Source: an uncultured Ruminococcus sp.
GTDB lineage: Bacteria; Bacillota; Clostridia; Oscillospirales; Acutalibacteraceae
Assembly: GCA_905234535.1 (NCBI GenBank)
Contig: CAJOII010000003.1
Coordinates: 1 to 49,543 of the forward strand
Direction of reading: 5' to 3'
Length of the DNA stretch: 49,543 nt
Shown here: piece after piece, positions 8,929 through 16,913 of the stretch
Numbering within the stretch: position 1 is the first letter of the stretch
Layout of the letters: every line of letters starts with the position of its first letter
Made by a program: the position numbers and the translations under genes
Notes under the pieces: model-generated
Databases searched by the model: none
Seen by the model: the letters and a program-made list of their open reading frames with translations, nothing else
What the model was told of the DNA's origin: nothing

Positions 8929-8957
8929 TATTGTTTTCTCAAAGGAGTATATATAAA

Positions 8958-9785
8958 ATGAAAAGATGTTTTATCCTAACGGTATGCTGCATTCTCTTAT
9001 GCGCGCTGATGCTCGGCGCCTGCTCTCAAAGCGGTTCTAAGCCGCAAAAGAGCGGCGGTCTGGGCGATCTCGGCGGCAATATGCTTTCTTCCGATATCCT
9101 CTCCGATACCGAGACAGAGGCGCCCACTGAGGCAACACAGAACCTGACAGCAGAGGATCTGGTGGTGACCGTTCGTGAGTGTCAGGTCAACAGTCCCGCG
9201 GGACTGCTCCTGACGGGAGAAGACTACGGGGACGAAAACGCTGTCGTCACCTGCCGTATGCCGGCGCTGAATGAAGAGTTCTTCACCTCCGCCGCCGCCG
9301 AAGAGATCAACCGGAAGATCAGCGAGCGGCTGAGCGATACCTTCGATAACTATGAGACGAACTACGCTTCCGGCTACTGTCCGCTGAGGACCGACTACAT
9401 CGCCGTACTCAACGACAATGTCCTGAGCATCGTCATCGAGACCAGAACCTCCGATACCCCGAACAGCTACTTTGAGGTGTTCAATGTCGATATCGAAAGC
9501 CAAAGCGAGCTGACACGCAATGAGGTAGTCGCCCTCGCGGGGCTCTCGATCAATGACGCGAATGTACGGGTCACCGATGAGATCAACCGGATGTTTGATG
9601 ATCTTGGCAGCTCCCAAAGCTACGCTGATACCGCCAAAAGCAACAGTCTCTCCAAAGACAATGTCGACGCCTTTATGTACTTCTTTGACGATTCAAGAAG
9701 ACTGGTCGCAGCTTACCGCTACTACTGGATCGCAGGCGCGGAGACCTACGGCTCACTCCTGAGATATGACGAAGAAATGCTCTGA
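8958..9785 (+). CDS. Lipoprotein, possible DUF3298/RsiV-like domain
   Basis: Secreted lipoprotein of 275 aa. ATG at 8958 is chosen because AAAGGAG stands 7-13 nt before it and it begins the signal peptide MKRCFILTVCCILLCALMLG; an upstream in-frame start adds nine residues and has no such site. Lipobox LMLGAC puts the lipidated Cys near residue 22. A Ser/Glu/Thr-rich spacer follows, then a domain with CRMPALNEEFF, INRKISERLSDTF and YFEVFNVDIESQSELTRNEVV, which resembles the DUF3298 region of RsiV-type proteins. That resemblance is from memory of the family, so function is open. Probably co-transcribed with glnN; a terminator follows. Confidence 0.75.
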   Translation: MKRCFILTVCCILLCALMLGACSQSGSKPQKSGGLGDLGGNMLSSDILSDTETEAPTEATQNLTAEDLVVTVRECQVNSPAGLLLTGEDYGDENAVVTCRMPALNEEFFTSAAAEEINRKISERLSDTFDNYETNYASGYCPLRTDYIAVLNDNVLSIVIETRTSDTPNSYFEVFNVDIESQSELTRNEVVALAGLSINDANVRVTDEINRMFDDLGSSQSYADTAKSNSLSKDNVDAFMYFFDDSRRLVAAYRYYWIAGAETYGSLLRYDEEML

Positions 9786-9810
9786 AAATCCGAGTCATCC
9801 ACATAATATT

Positions 9811-9845
9811 AACGCTCCCTGTCGTTTGTGATAGGGAGCGTTTTG
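9811..9845 (+). terminator. Terminator after glnN-lipoprotein unit
   Basis: AACGCTCCCT / AGGGAGCGTT, perfect 10 bp stem with a 12 nt loop, then TT. It may also serve the converging minus-strand deaminase gene. Confidence 0.85.
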
Positions 9846-9854
9846 CTTCTCATA

Positions 9855-11213
9855 TTAAGGCATATTCAGATATTCTTTGATCTTTCGGTGGGAGCGCTCG
9901 ACGAGCTTCTCTTCGTCGATATTCCTGAGCCTGCCCTCTTCGACAACGAGTTGACCCGAGACGATCGTATAGTCCACGCCTCCTGAGATCCCGACACAGG
10001 CGGGCATCGTCTTCGGACTGTAGGCGGCGCCGACGAGCTCTAAGCGCTTCTTATCGATCAGAAACATATCGGCGCACTTGCCGATTTCGATAGAGCCGAT
10101 GTCCTCTCTGCCCAAGGTCTCAGCACCGGCAACGGTCGCCATCTTCAAAAAATCATAGGCGGAGGGAGATCGACCCTTATAGGCGACTCTCGAGAGAAGG
10201 TAGGCGAGCCTGAGCTCCGAGAGCATATCGGACGCGTCGTTCGAGGCGGAACCGTCCACAGCGATCGAGACAGGGATCCCTCTCTCGATCATATCGGGCA
10301 GGCGGATGATACCGGAGGAGAGCTTCATATTCGACGCGGGACAGTGGGCGACTGCGGTCTTGGTCTTCTTCAGCACATCAAGCTCTTCGTCGTTAAAATA
10401 GATCCCGTGAGCATACCACACATCCTCGCCGACAAAGCCTAAGGACTGCATATATTCCAAGGGGCGCATATGGAAAGCCGCTTGCGTGTAGCTCTCTTCG
10501 TCCGTGGTCTCGCACAGGTGGGTATGAAGCCGTGCGCCGAGGGATCTCGCCAAGATCGCCGACTGCTGATAGAGGTCCTTAGACGCCGAGAACGGCGAGC
10601 AGGGCGCGACCGCGACGCGGTGCATCGCACCGAAGGATGGGTCGTGATATTTTTCGACCGCTTCCTGTGTATCCTTTAAAATCTTCTCGGTCGTCTGCAC
10701 GACAGAATCGGGCGGCAGCCCGCCGTCCTTCTTCGAGAGGTTCATCGAGCCGCGGGAGGCATACAGACGCATCCCCAACGCGTCTGACGCCGCAAACTGG
10801 GCGTCAAGAAAGTCGATAGAGTGATCCTTCGGGAACACATAGTGATGGTCAAAGGCGGTGGTACAGCCCGATTTTGCGAGCAGCGCAAGAGCGCACTGGG
10901 TGCTCAGGTAGATCGCCTCTTCATCCAGTCCCTTCCAGATATCGTAGAGGGCGGTCAGCCAGTTGAAGAGCTTCATCCCCTGCACCGCGGGGAGGTTGCG
11001 CGAGAAGAGCTGATACATATGATGATGGGTGCACACAAGCCCCGGATAGCACAAGAGATCGGTACAGTTGATCACCCGCTCTGCGGCGACATCAAGATCC
11101 TTGCCGATCGCCTTGATGATGCCGTCCTTACAGAAGATGTCCACCTTCTCGTATACATTGTCGTGTTCGTCACAGCTGACCACGCAGCGGACATTTCGAA
11201 GTAATAACGCCAT
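9855..11213 (-). CDS. Amidohydrolase, 8-oxoguanine deaminase-like
   Basis: Zn-dependent TRZ/ATZ-group deaminase (452 aa). It most resembles 8-oxoguanine deaminase, which converts 8-oxoguanine to urate and ammonia. Seen: the first metal site in PGLVCTHHHMYQ, the LPAVQGMKLFNWLTALYDIW segment characteristic of that group, GCTTAFDHHYVF, metal His in LHTHLCETTDEE, YAHGIYFNDEEL, AHCPASNMKLSSGI and metal Asp in IAVDGSASNDASDML. It sits downstream of the BMP-type ABC importer on the same strand, past a hairpin. An SsnA-like or guanine/cytosine-type specificity cannot be excluded; a second, clearer SsnA is encoded at 30133-31464. Confidence 0.8.
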   Translation of the reverse strand: MALLLRNVRCVVSCDEHDNVYEKVDIFCKDGIIKAIGKDLDVAAERVINCTDLLCYPGLVCTHHHMYQLFSRNLPAVQGMKLFNWLTALYDIWKGLDEEAIYLSTQCALALLAKSGCTTAFDHHYVFPKDHSIDFLDAQFAASDALGMRLYASRGSMNLSKKDGGLPPDSVVQTTEKILKDTQEAVEKYHDPSFGAMHRVAVAPCSPFSASKDLYQQSAILARSLGARLHTHLCETTDEESYTQAAFHMRPLEYMQSLGFVGEDVWYAHGIYFNDEELDVLKKTKTAVAHCPASNMKLSSGIIRLPDMIERGIPVSIAVDGSASNDASDMLSELRLAYLLSRVAYKGRSPSAYDFLKMATVAGAETLGREDIGSIEIGKCADMFLIDKKRLELVGAAYSPKTMPACVGISGGVDYTIVSGQLVVEEGRLRNIDEEKLVERSHRKIKEYLNMP

Positions 11214-11276
11214 AATCGTTCACAGTTTCCTTGTTTCACTATCGGTTTTTCTATAGATAAGCGTTTTTATGGTTAG

Positions 11277-11303
11277 AAAGCCTCCCGAGAACAGGGAGGC
11301 TTT
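11277..11303 (-). terminator. Terminator-like hairpin after ABC permease operon
   Basis: AAAGCCTCCC / GGGAGGCTTT perfect 10 bp stem with a 7 nt loop between the last permease gene and the deaminase gene. The flanking U-tract is weak in both directions, so partial read-through into the deaminase gene is possible. Confidence 0.65.
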
Positions 11304-11392
11304 ACTTTCAGAACAGGAATCCGGTGTAGGCGGAGCCCACCCTTCATTCTTCACGCTTCACTTCTCACTCTTCATTGAGCCAAAAGCTCTTG

Positions 11393-12379
11393 CTAACGGT
11401 CTTCTCTGAAGTAGGAGAGACCGAGCGCCTCGGGGGGCTGGTTCTCTCTCTTCTTCCTCAGAGAGATGAAGATCAGTACGATGATGGTGACCACATACGG
11501 CAGCATCTTGAAGATCTCCTGAGAGGAGCGGGTCAGACCCGAGATGTAGAAGAACGCCCAGTAGAGGATACCGAAGAGGTACGCGCCCCAGATCGCGTTC
11601 TTCGGGCGCCATGTGGTGAAGATGACCAGCGCAACCGCGAGCCAGCCGAGGTTCTCGATCGTGCCGTCGTTCGCCCAAGTACCTTTGGTGTAGTCCATGA
11701 CATAGAACATACCGCCCAAGCCCGAGATACCGGCGCCGATACAGGTGGCGAGGTACTTATACGCAGTGACATTGATGCCCGCGGCGTCCGCGGTGGCGGG
11801 GTTCTCACCCACTGCGCGGAGGTTGAGACCCGTTCTCGTGCGGGTCAGGTACCACTGCGCTATGATCGCGACGATGATCGCGATGTAGGTCAGCCAGCCG
11901 TAGTTAAAGAAGAGCTGACCGACGGGGCCCTCAATCTTGGAAATCAGCGGCACGCCGGAGCGGAACGCGGTCGAGGTCGCCGCGACGGAGATCTGTCCCA
12001 CGCCGCCGGCGAGCTTATTTAAAGAGCCGCCGAAGAAGTTCGCGACACCGGAGCCGAAGATGGTCAGCGTCAGACCGGTAACATTCTGATTTGCTCTCAG
12101 GGTGATGGTCAGAAAGCTGTAGATCAGACCGCCCAGAGCCGACGCGAGGAAAGCGCACAACAGCGCGATAATCACGCAGACAAAGCTGTTCGGGCTGTCG
12201 GTGGAGTTCTCATAGAAGAACGCGCCCGCTAAAGAAGCGATACCGCCCAAATACATGATACCGGGAACGCCCAAGTTGAGATTGCCGGACTTCTCGGTGA
12301 TGATCTCTCCCACCGCGCCGAACATGATGACCGTGCCGAAGACAACGGCAGCCTGGAATAAGGAAATAAAACCTGTCAT
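11393..12379 (-). CDS. BMP-type ABC transporter permease (second subunit)
   Basis: Integral membrane permease (328 aa) of the purine/nucleoside-type ABC family (B. subtilis NupNOPQ, RbsC/BPD_transp_2 fold). It has about eight hydrophobic helices. ITEKSGNLNLGVPGIMYLGG near the N-terminus is the hallmark motif of the second BMP permease, and VGENPATADAAGINVTAYK is the cytoplasmic loop that contacts the ATPase. It is separated from the first permease by one base, so the two are translationally linked. It is the last gene of the transporter operon. Confidence 0.93.
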   Translation of the reverse strand: MTGFISLFQAAVVFGTVIMFGAVGEIITEKSGNLNLGVPGIMYLGGIASLAGAFFYENSTDSPNSFVCVIIALLCAFLASALGGLIYSFLTITLRANQNVTGLTLTIFGSGVANFFGGSLNKLAGGVGQISVAATSTAFRSGVPLISKIEGPVGQLFFNYGWLTYIAIIVAIIAQWYLTRTRTGLNLRAVGENPATADAAGINVTAYKYLATCIGAGISGLGGMFYVMDYTKGTWANDGTIENLGWLAVALVIFTTWRPKNAIWGAYLFGILYWAFFYISGLTRSSQEIFKMLPYVVTIIVLIFISLRKKRENQPPEALGLSYFREDR

Positions 12380-12380
12380 A

Positions 12381-13484
12381 TCACGCTGCCTCCTTACTCT
12401 TGGAACGGAAAATCAGCTTGTAGTTGATGAAGAACTCGGAGCCTAAGATGAAGAAGAGGATGATGCCGGTGATCATCGAGCTGACATAGTCGTTTAAGTT
12501 ATATTTGGAAGCGATCTCGATCGCGCCCTTCTCAAGGAACACGATCAGTACCGAGATCGCGATCATGGTGAAGGTGTTGAACTTCGCGAGCCACGCAACG
12601 ATGATCGCCGTGAAGCCTCTGCCGCCCGCGGTGGAGGTAGAGATGGTATGAGACGCGCCCGATACCGCCAAGAAGCCCGACAGACCGCAGATCGCGCCCG
12701 AGATGAGCATGGTGCGGATGATGACCTTCTTGACCGAGATACCGGCGTAGCGCGCGGTGTTCTGAGAGTCACCGATGACGGAGATCTCATAGCCCTGCTT
12801 CGAATACTTTAAGTAGATGAACATACCCACCGTCAGCACCATGACGATGATGACATTGAGCATATATTCCTGACCGAAGACCGGCGGGAACCAGCCTTCC
12901 TCAGTCCCTTGGTTGATGACGCCGACGGTGTTGGAGCCGTAGGGGTTCTCCCACAGAGCGACAAAGTATGAGGTCAGCTGGATCGCGACATAGTTCATCA
13001 TCAGCGTAAACAGCGTTTCGTTGGTGTTCCACTTCGCCTTGAACACCGCGGGGAGAAGTCCCCAGACAGCGCCCGCGACGCAGGACGCAACCATCATACA
13101 GATGAAGAGCAGCCACGCGGGCAGGCTCTTGAGATAGATCATACACGCCGCGGTAGCGATACCGCCGACTAAGATCTGACCCTCCGCGCCGATGTTCCAG
13201 AACTTCATCTTAAACGCGGGCGCGAGACCGACCGCGATACACAGAAGCATCATGGTGTCTCTTGCGGTGATCCATGTTCTGCGAACAGAGCCGAACGCGC
13301 CGTTCCACATCGACTCGTATACCTTGAGGGGGTTCTCCTTGATGATCGCGTAGATCAGGATACCCGAAAGGATCAGAGAGAGAACGACCGCGAGCAGGCG
13401 GATGGCAACGGACTTCCACATCGCCATGGAATCGCGCCGCGCGATACGCACCAGCGCCTCTTTCTTAGAAGCTGCCTTAACCAT
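12381..13484 (-). CDS. BMP-type ABC transporter permease (first subunit)
   Basis: Integral membrane permease (367 aa) pairing with the downstream one. The hydrophobic N-terminus AIRLLAVVLSLILSGILIYAI is followed by a periplasmic segment and more helices. Family segments: FKMKFWNIGAEGQILVGGI, ALWENPYGSNTVGVINQG and the coupling loop ISVIGDSQNTARYAGISVKK. It starts 7 bp after the ATPase stop and ends 1 bp before the next permease start. The substrate is not readable from the sequence; the family is known for nucleosides, and the surrounding catabolic genes favour purine compounds. Confidence 0.93.
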   Translation of the reverse strand: MVKAASKKEALVRIARRDSMAMWKSVAIRLLAVVLSLILSGILIYAIIKENPLKVYESMWNGAFGSVRRTWITARDTMMLLCIAVGLAPAFKMKFWNIGAEGQILVGGIATAACMIYLKSLPAWLLFICMMVASCVAGAVWGLLPAVFKAKWNTNETLFTLMMNYVAIQLTSYFVALWENPYGSNTVGVINQGTEEGWFPPVFGQEYMLNVIIVMVLTVGMFIYLKYSKQGYEISVIGDSQNTARYAGISVKKVIIRTMLISGAICGLSGFLAVSGASHTISTSTAGGRGFTAIIVAWLAKFNTFTMIAISVLIVFLEKGAIEIASKYNLNDYVSSMITGIILFFILGSEFFINYKLIFRSKSKEAA

Positions 13485-13491
13485 TGTGATC

Positions 13492-15030
13492 TCACTCCTC
13501 TCTTAAGTTCGTCATCAGCATACCGACTTCTTCCTTCGTGGTCTCTCTGGCGTCGACGATACCGTTGAGCTTGCCGGCACAGAGTACCGCGATACGGTCG
13601 CACAAGGCGAGCAGGACATCGAGGTCCTCGCCGACATAGATGACGGCGACGCCCTTCTTCTTCTGCTCGTTTAAGAGTCGGTAGATGGTGTAGGATGTAT
13701 TGATATCAAGACCTCTGACAGCATACGCCGCCATCAGCACAGTAGGCTCTGCGGCGATCTCTCTGCCGACGAGAACCTTCTGAACATTACCGCCGGAGAG
13801 CTTTCTGACAGGGGTCTGCAGGCTCGGGGTGACGACCTCGAGCTCGTCCTTGACGCGGGATGCGAGCGCCCGCGGAGTCTTTCTGTCCGCGAAGACGACG
13901 CCCTTCTTGTAGCTTTTGAGCATCATGTTGTCGGTCATTCCCATGGTGCCGACCAAGCCCATACCGAGACGGTCCTCGGGAACAAAGGACAGGGCGACGC
14001 CCATCTGCTTGATCTGTGTGACCGTCTTGCCGATCAGCTCCGACTCCTCTTCAGAGCCGGGCGCGAAGTAGCGCACAGAGCTGCCAGCTTCCGCCGCCTG
14101 CAGGCCGGCGATCGCTTCAAGCAGCGCCTTCTGGCCTGAGCCGGAGATGCCCGCGATGCCTAAGATCTCGCCGCCGTACGCGTCGAAGGAGACATCGTCA
14201 AGCGACTTGACGCCGTATTTGTTGAGGCAGGTCAGGTGAGAGACAGCGATCCTCTTCTCTTTATTCTCGACCTCAGGGCGCTCGATATCGAGCTCGACCT
14301 TCTGGCCGACCATCATCTCGGTCAGCGACTGGACTGTGGCGTCCTTGGTCTCTACGGTGCCGATATACTCGCCCTTTCGAAGGATCGACACGCGGTCGGA
14401 GATTGCTAAGACCTCGTGGAGCTTGTGGGTGATGATGATGATGGACTTGCCGTCCTTCTTCATATTGCGAAGCACCTTGAAGAGCTTGTCCGTCTCCTGC
14501 GGGGTCAGAACGGCGGTCGGCTCATCTAAGATGAGGATGTTCGCGCCGCGGTAGAGCGTCTTGACGATCTCTAAGGTCTGCTTCTGAGAGACAGACATAT
14601 TGTAGACCTTCTTGTCGGGATCGACATCGAAGCCGTAGCGATCACAGATCTCGGCGATGCCCTTCGCGATCGCGTTTCGGTTCTTCGCCTCCGTCTTGTT
14701 CATGCCCAGAGCGACATTCTCGGTCGCGGTGAAAACATCGACGAGCTTGAAGTGCTGATGGATCATACCGATGCCTAAGTTATAGGCGTCCTTGGGGGAT
14801 TCGATATGAACCTCTTTGCCGCCGACAAAAATCTCGCCCTTGTCGGGATGATAGATGCCCGAGAGCATATTCATCAGCGTGGTCTTACCGGAACCGTTCT
14901 CGCCTAAGAGCGCTAAGATCTCGCCCTTTTCGATCTCAAGCGTCACATCCTTGTTGGCGACGACCTTGGTACCGAATGCTTTGGTGATGTGTTGCATCCT
15001 GACTGCAACATTCTTTTCCAATAGATTCAC
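13492..15030 (-). CDS. BMP-type ABC transporter, double ATPase subunit
   Basis: ATPase of the importer, 512 aa with two nucleotide-binding domains. The first has Walker A GENGSGKTT, Q-loop MIHQHFKLVD, the atypical signature MSVSQKQTLEI and Walker B LILDEPTAVLTP. The second has a degenerate Walker A (ISGSGQKALLEA, no GKT), signature KLSGGNVQK and VRGLDI, as usual for sugar/nucleoside-type fused ATPases where only one site is fully active. The nominal start is GTG at 15030, but AGAAGGGG lies directly against it and is better spaced for the in-frame TTG at 15021. Second in the operon after the binding protein. Confidence 0.95.
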   Translation of the reverse strand: MNLLEKNVAVRMQHITKAFGTKVVANKDVTLEIEKGEILALLGENGSGKTTLMNMLSGIYHPDKGEIFVGGKEVHIESPKDAYNLGIGMIHQHFKLVDVFTATENVALGMNKTEAKNRNAIAKGIAEICDRYGFDVDPDKKVYNMSVSQKQTLEIVKTLYRGANILILDEPTAVLTPQETDKLFKVLRNMKKDGKSIIIITHKLHEVLAISDRVSILRKGEYIGTVETKDATVQSLTEMMVGQKVELDIERPEVENKEKRIAVSHLTCLNKYGVKSLDDVSFDAYGGEILGIAGISGSGQKALLEAIAGLQAAEAGSSVRYFAPGSEEESELIGKTVTQIKQMGVALSFVPEDRLGMGLVGTMGMTDNMMLKSYKKGVVFADRKTPRALASRVKDELEVVTPSLQTPVRKLSGGNVQKVLVGREIAAEPTVLMAAYAVRGLDINTSYTIYRLLNEQKKKGVAVIYVGEDLDVLLALCDRIAVLCAGKLNGIVDARETTKEEVGMLMTNLREE

Positions 15031-15045
15031 CCCTTCTCAGAATAA

Positions 15046-15180
15046 TGAAAAATGATAGATGATAAATGATAAATAATAAGTAATCAATAAATTCATCTCT
15101 GCCGTTTGGTGTCAGACAGATGCAGGCCGTATCCGCCCCTTACTTATCATTTATCATTCATCATTTATGACATAAATTCA
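15046..15180. repeat. AT-rich ATGATAAATGATAA-type intergenic repeat
   Basis: A run of AAATGATAGATGATAAATGA-type repeats (15046-15090) and its inverse TTATCATTTATCATTCATC (15144-15172) flank a 50 bp core. The same kind of decoration recurs at 16870-16905, 18190-18215, 18350-18380 and 30080-30112. No gene is seen. Confidence 0.65.
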
Positions 15181-15182
15181 TT

Positions 15183-15212
15183 AAAGGGAAGCCGAGTTTT
15201 CGGCTCCCCTTT
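15183..15212 (-). other. Hairpin between binding-protein and ATPase genes
   Basis: AAAGGGAAGCCGA/TCGGCTCCCCTTT pairs at 12 of 13 positions with a 4 nt loop, 20 bp after the binding-protein stop. There is no U-tract. Such stems between a binding protein and its ABC genes usually reduce downstream expression and protect the upstream mRNA; that role is inferred. Confidence 0.6.
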
Positions 15213-15231
15213 ATGAAAACAATCTTATGCC

Positions 15232-16488
15232 TTAGTTGAGCTCAGTGATGCCGTCGATTCTCAGCTGGAAGGACGGAGCAGACTGGAAGTAAGACTCATG
15301 ATAGTAGCCGTCGAAGATCGCTTCGTCAGCATCGGGAGTGAAGTCGCCGTCTGTATCGGTAGCGAAAGCAGATGTAACTTCCTCGCCGTTTACGGTGAAG
15401 GTCTTGGTATCGAAGACCTGGAGAGTACCGGCCTTGATACCGGCGATAGCCTCCTCGACCTTCTCCGCGGTGCCTTCAGCAACGCTTGCGCCGAGATCGG
15501 TGATCGCAACAGCGTCCTTCTCATAACCCTCAGCCCAGTTGGTGTCGATCTTCTCGCCGTTTAACGCAGCGCCGATCGCATAGGTGTAGTATACGCTCCA
15601 GTTGTTGGTAGCGGAAGTCAGAGCCGCGTCGGGAGCAACGGAGAGCATGTCAACATTGTAGCCTACGGAGTAAGCGGTCTTGCCGGACTCTAAAGCAGCC
15701 TGAACCGCGGAGGGAGCGCCTGTGGAGTCAGCGTGCTGACCGATGATGATGCAGCCGTCAGCCATCAGAGCGTTCGCAGCCTCAGCCTCAGCTGTGATAT
15801 CGAACCAGGAGTTGGTGTACTGAACTTCCATAGCGACCTCAGAGACAACGCTCTTGATGCCGAGATAGAACGCGGTGTAACCGGAAACAACCTCTGCGTA
15901 GGGATAAGCGCCTACATAACCGATCTTGACATTGCCGTCTTTATCCTTGTTGGAATCGGCAACCTTACCGGCGTCGAGGAGTTCCTTGACCTTCATACCG
16001 GCAACGATACCGGATACATATCTGGACTCATAAACTCTGGTGAACGCGTTGGAGAAGTTCTCAAGACCGGAAGCCTTCGCGGTATCGCCGGTCATCGCGA
16101 CGAACTGGATGTCGGGATACTTCTTGGCAGCGTCCTGCGTGTAGGACTGGTGACCGTAGGAGTTGGTGAAGATAACAGAGCAGCCCTGATCCGCTAAGTC
16201 AGCAGCGGTATCGAAGCAGGTCTCGTCTTCGGGGATGTTGTACTTCCAGATGATCTGATCAGCAGAAAGGCCGAGAGAATCAGCAGCAGTCTGGATGCCC
16301 TGCATGTGAGCGTAGGTGTAGCCCTCGTTCTCATCGCCTACGAGAATAACGCCGACTTTGAAATCAGCATTCGCAGCGGTGGTAGCAGCAGCCTCATCCT
16401 TGGTAGCCTCTGTTGTTGTGCCGGAGCAGGCAGCGAGAGCGCCGCATACGAAAACAACAGCCAGAATCAGTGCAAGAATCTTTTTCAT
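15232..16488 (-). CDS. BMP-family (PnrA-like) substrate-binding lipoprotein
   Basis: Lipid-anchored solute receptor of the ABC importer, 418 aa. Signal peptide MKKILALILAVVFVCGALAAC ends in the lipobox LAAC, followed by a short Thr/Ala/Glu linker. The mature part follows the BMP/PnrA fold: FKVGVILVGDENEGYTYAH, VIFTNSYGH, YESRYVSGIVAGMK, KIGYVGAYPYAEVV and CIIIGQHADSTGAPSAV. GGAGG precedes the ATG. First gene of the four-gene transporter operon, with its own promoter at 16562-16590. Known members bind nucleosides; here the neighbours suggest purine nucleosides or oxidised purines. Confidence 0.93.
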   Translation of the reverse strand: MKKILALILAVVFVCGALAACSGTTTEATKDEAAATTAANADFKVGVILVGDENEGYTYAHMQGIQTAADSLGLSADQIIWKYNIPEDETCFDTAADLADQGCSVIFTNSYGHQSYTQDAAKKYPDIQFVAMTGDTAKASGLENFSNAFTRVYESRYVSGIVAGMKVKELLDAGKVADSNKDKDGNVKIGYVGAYPYAEVVSGYTAFYLGIKSVVSEVAMEVQYTNSWFDITAEAEAANALMADGCIIIGQHADSTGAPSAVQAALESGKTAYSVGYNVDMLSVAPDAALTSATNNWSVYYTYAIGAALNGEKIDTNWAEGYEKDAVAITDLGASVAEGTAEKVEEAIAGIKAGTLQVFDTKTFTVNGEEVTSAFATDTDGDFTPDADEAIFDGYYHESYFQSAPSFQLRIDGITELN

Positions 16489-16561
16489 TTTTGTTTTCCT
16501 CCTTAAATAACTTTAAAGATGTTTTAATATCCCATTACGGGTATTTTAAACCAACAGTTAA

Positions 16562-16590
16562 ATTATAGCGACTTCTGAAACTTTTGACAA
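16562..16590 (-). promoter_or_regulatory. Promoter of the BMP transporter operon
   Basis: Minus strand TTGTCA (16590-16585), 17 bp spacer, TATAAT (16567-16562). The leader of about 70 nt shows no purine riboswitch that I can recognise. Confidence 0.85.
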
Positions 16591-16608
16591 TACAAAATAA
16601 TGTCAAAA
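16582..16608. promoter_or_regulatory. Inverted repeat over the -35 of the transporter promoter
   Basis: TTTTGACA and TGTCAAAA, perfect 8 bp arms 11 bp apart (centre-to-centre about two helical turns), covering the -35 and the upstream region. A candidate regulator site; the regulator is unknown. Confidence 0.55.
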
Positions 16609-16913
16609 TTGTCATCATTTCATATCGGCTTTTTATCGTTTTTAAACAACCTTTTTTGCTTTAATTCTATTTTCAAAAAATTTTTTTGGAGTGCTAATTC
16701 TCTTTATTTCCATTATGACAAAATGGTACATAGATTCGTGGTAATATAGGAATATAAGGCAGTTCACAGTTCACAGTTCTCAGTTCTCAGATGTAGGGCA
16801 AGTCGTGGCGCCTTGCCCTACAACTCTGTGAAAAGCCCTACAAATCGGGCGAGAGTGGAACCCTCCCGCCATTTATCATTTATCATTCATATATGATTCA
16901 TCATCAAAATGCC
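16609..16913. other. Intergenic region with dispersed palindrome, upstream of guaD
   Basis: No gene. It is AT-rich up to 16760, then carries GTTCACAGTTCACAGTTC-type repeats (16761-16790). These are followed by the perfect palindrome TGTAGGGCAAG / CTTGCCCTACA with a 9 nt loop (16792-16822), a GC patch and a TTTATCATTTATCATTCAT run (16871-16890). A TAATAT at 16743-16748 could be a -10 for guaD, but no convincing -35 accompanies it. Confidence 0.6.
16792..16822. repeat. Dispersed palindromic intergenic repeat, copy 2
   Basis: Perfect 11 bp arms TGTAGGGCAAG/CTTGCCCTACA around loop TCGTGGCGC. Its reverse complement matches 6653-6679 apart from one extra C in that copy's loop. Confidence 0.8.

Noticed and set aside
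15046..15180. CRISPR array from repeated ATGATAAATGATAA units
   Set aside because: The units are short, imperfect and lack regular unique spacers.
16489..16620. Purine riboswitch ahead of the BMP transporter
   Set aside because: The leader after the predicted start is about 70 nt and lacks the conserved three-way-junction core bases.
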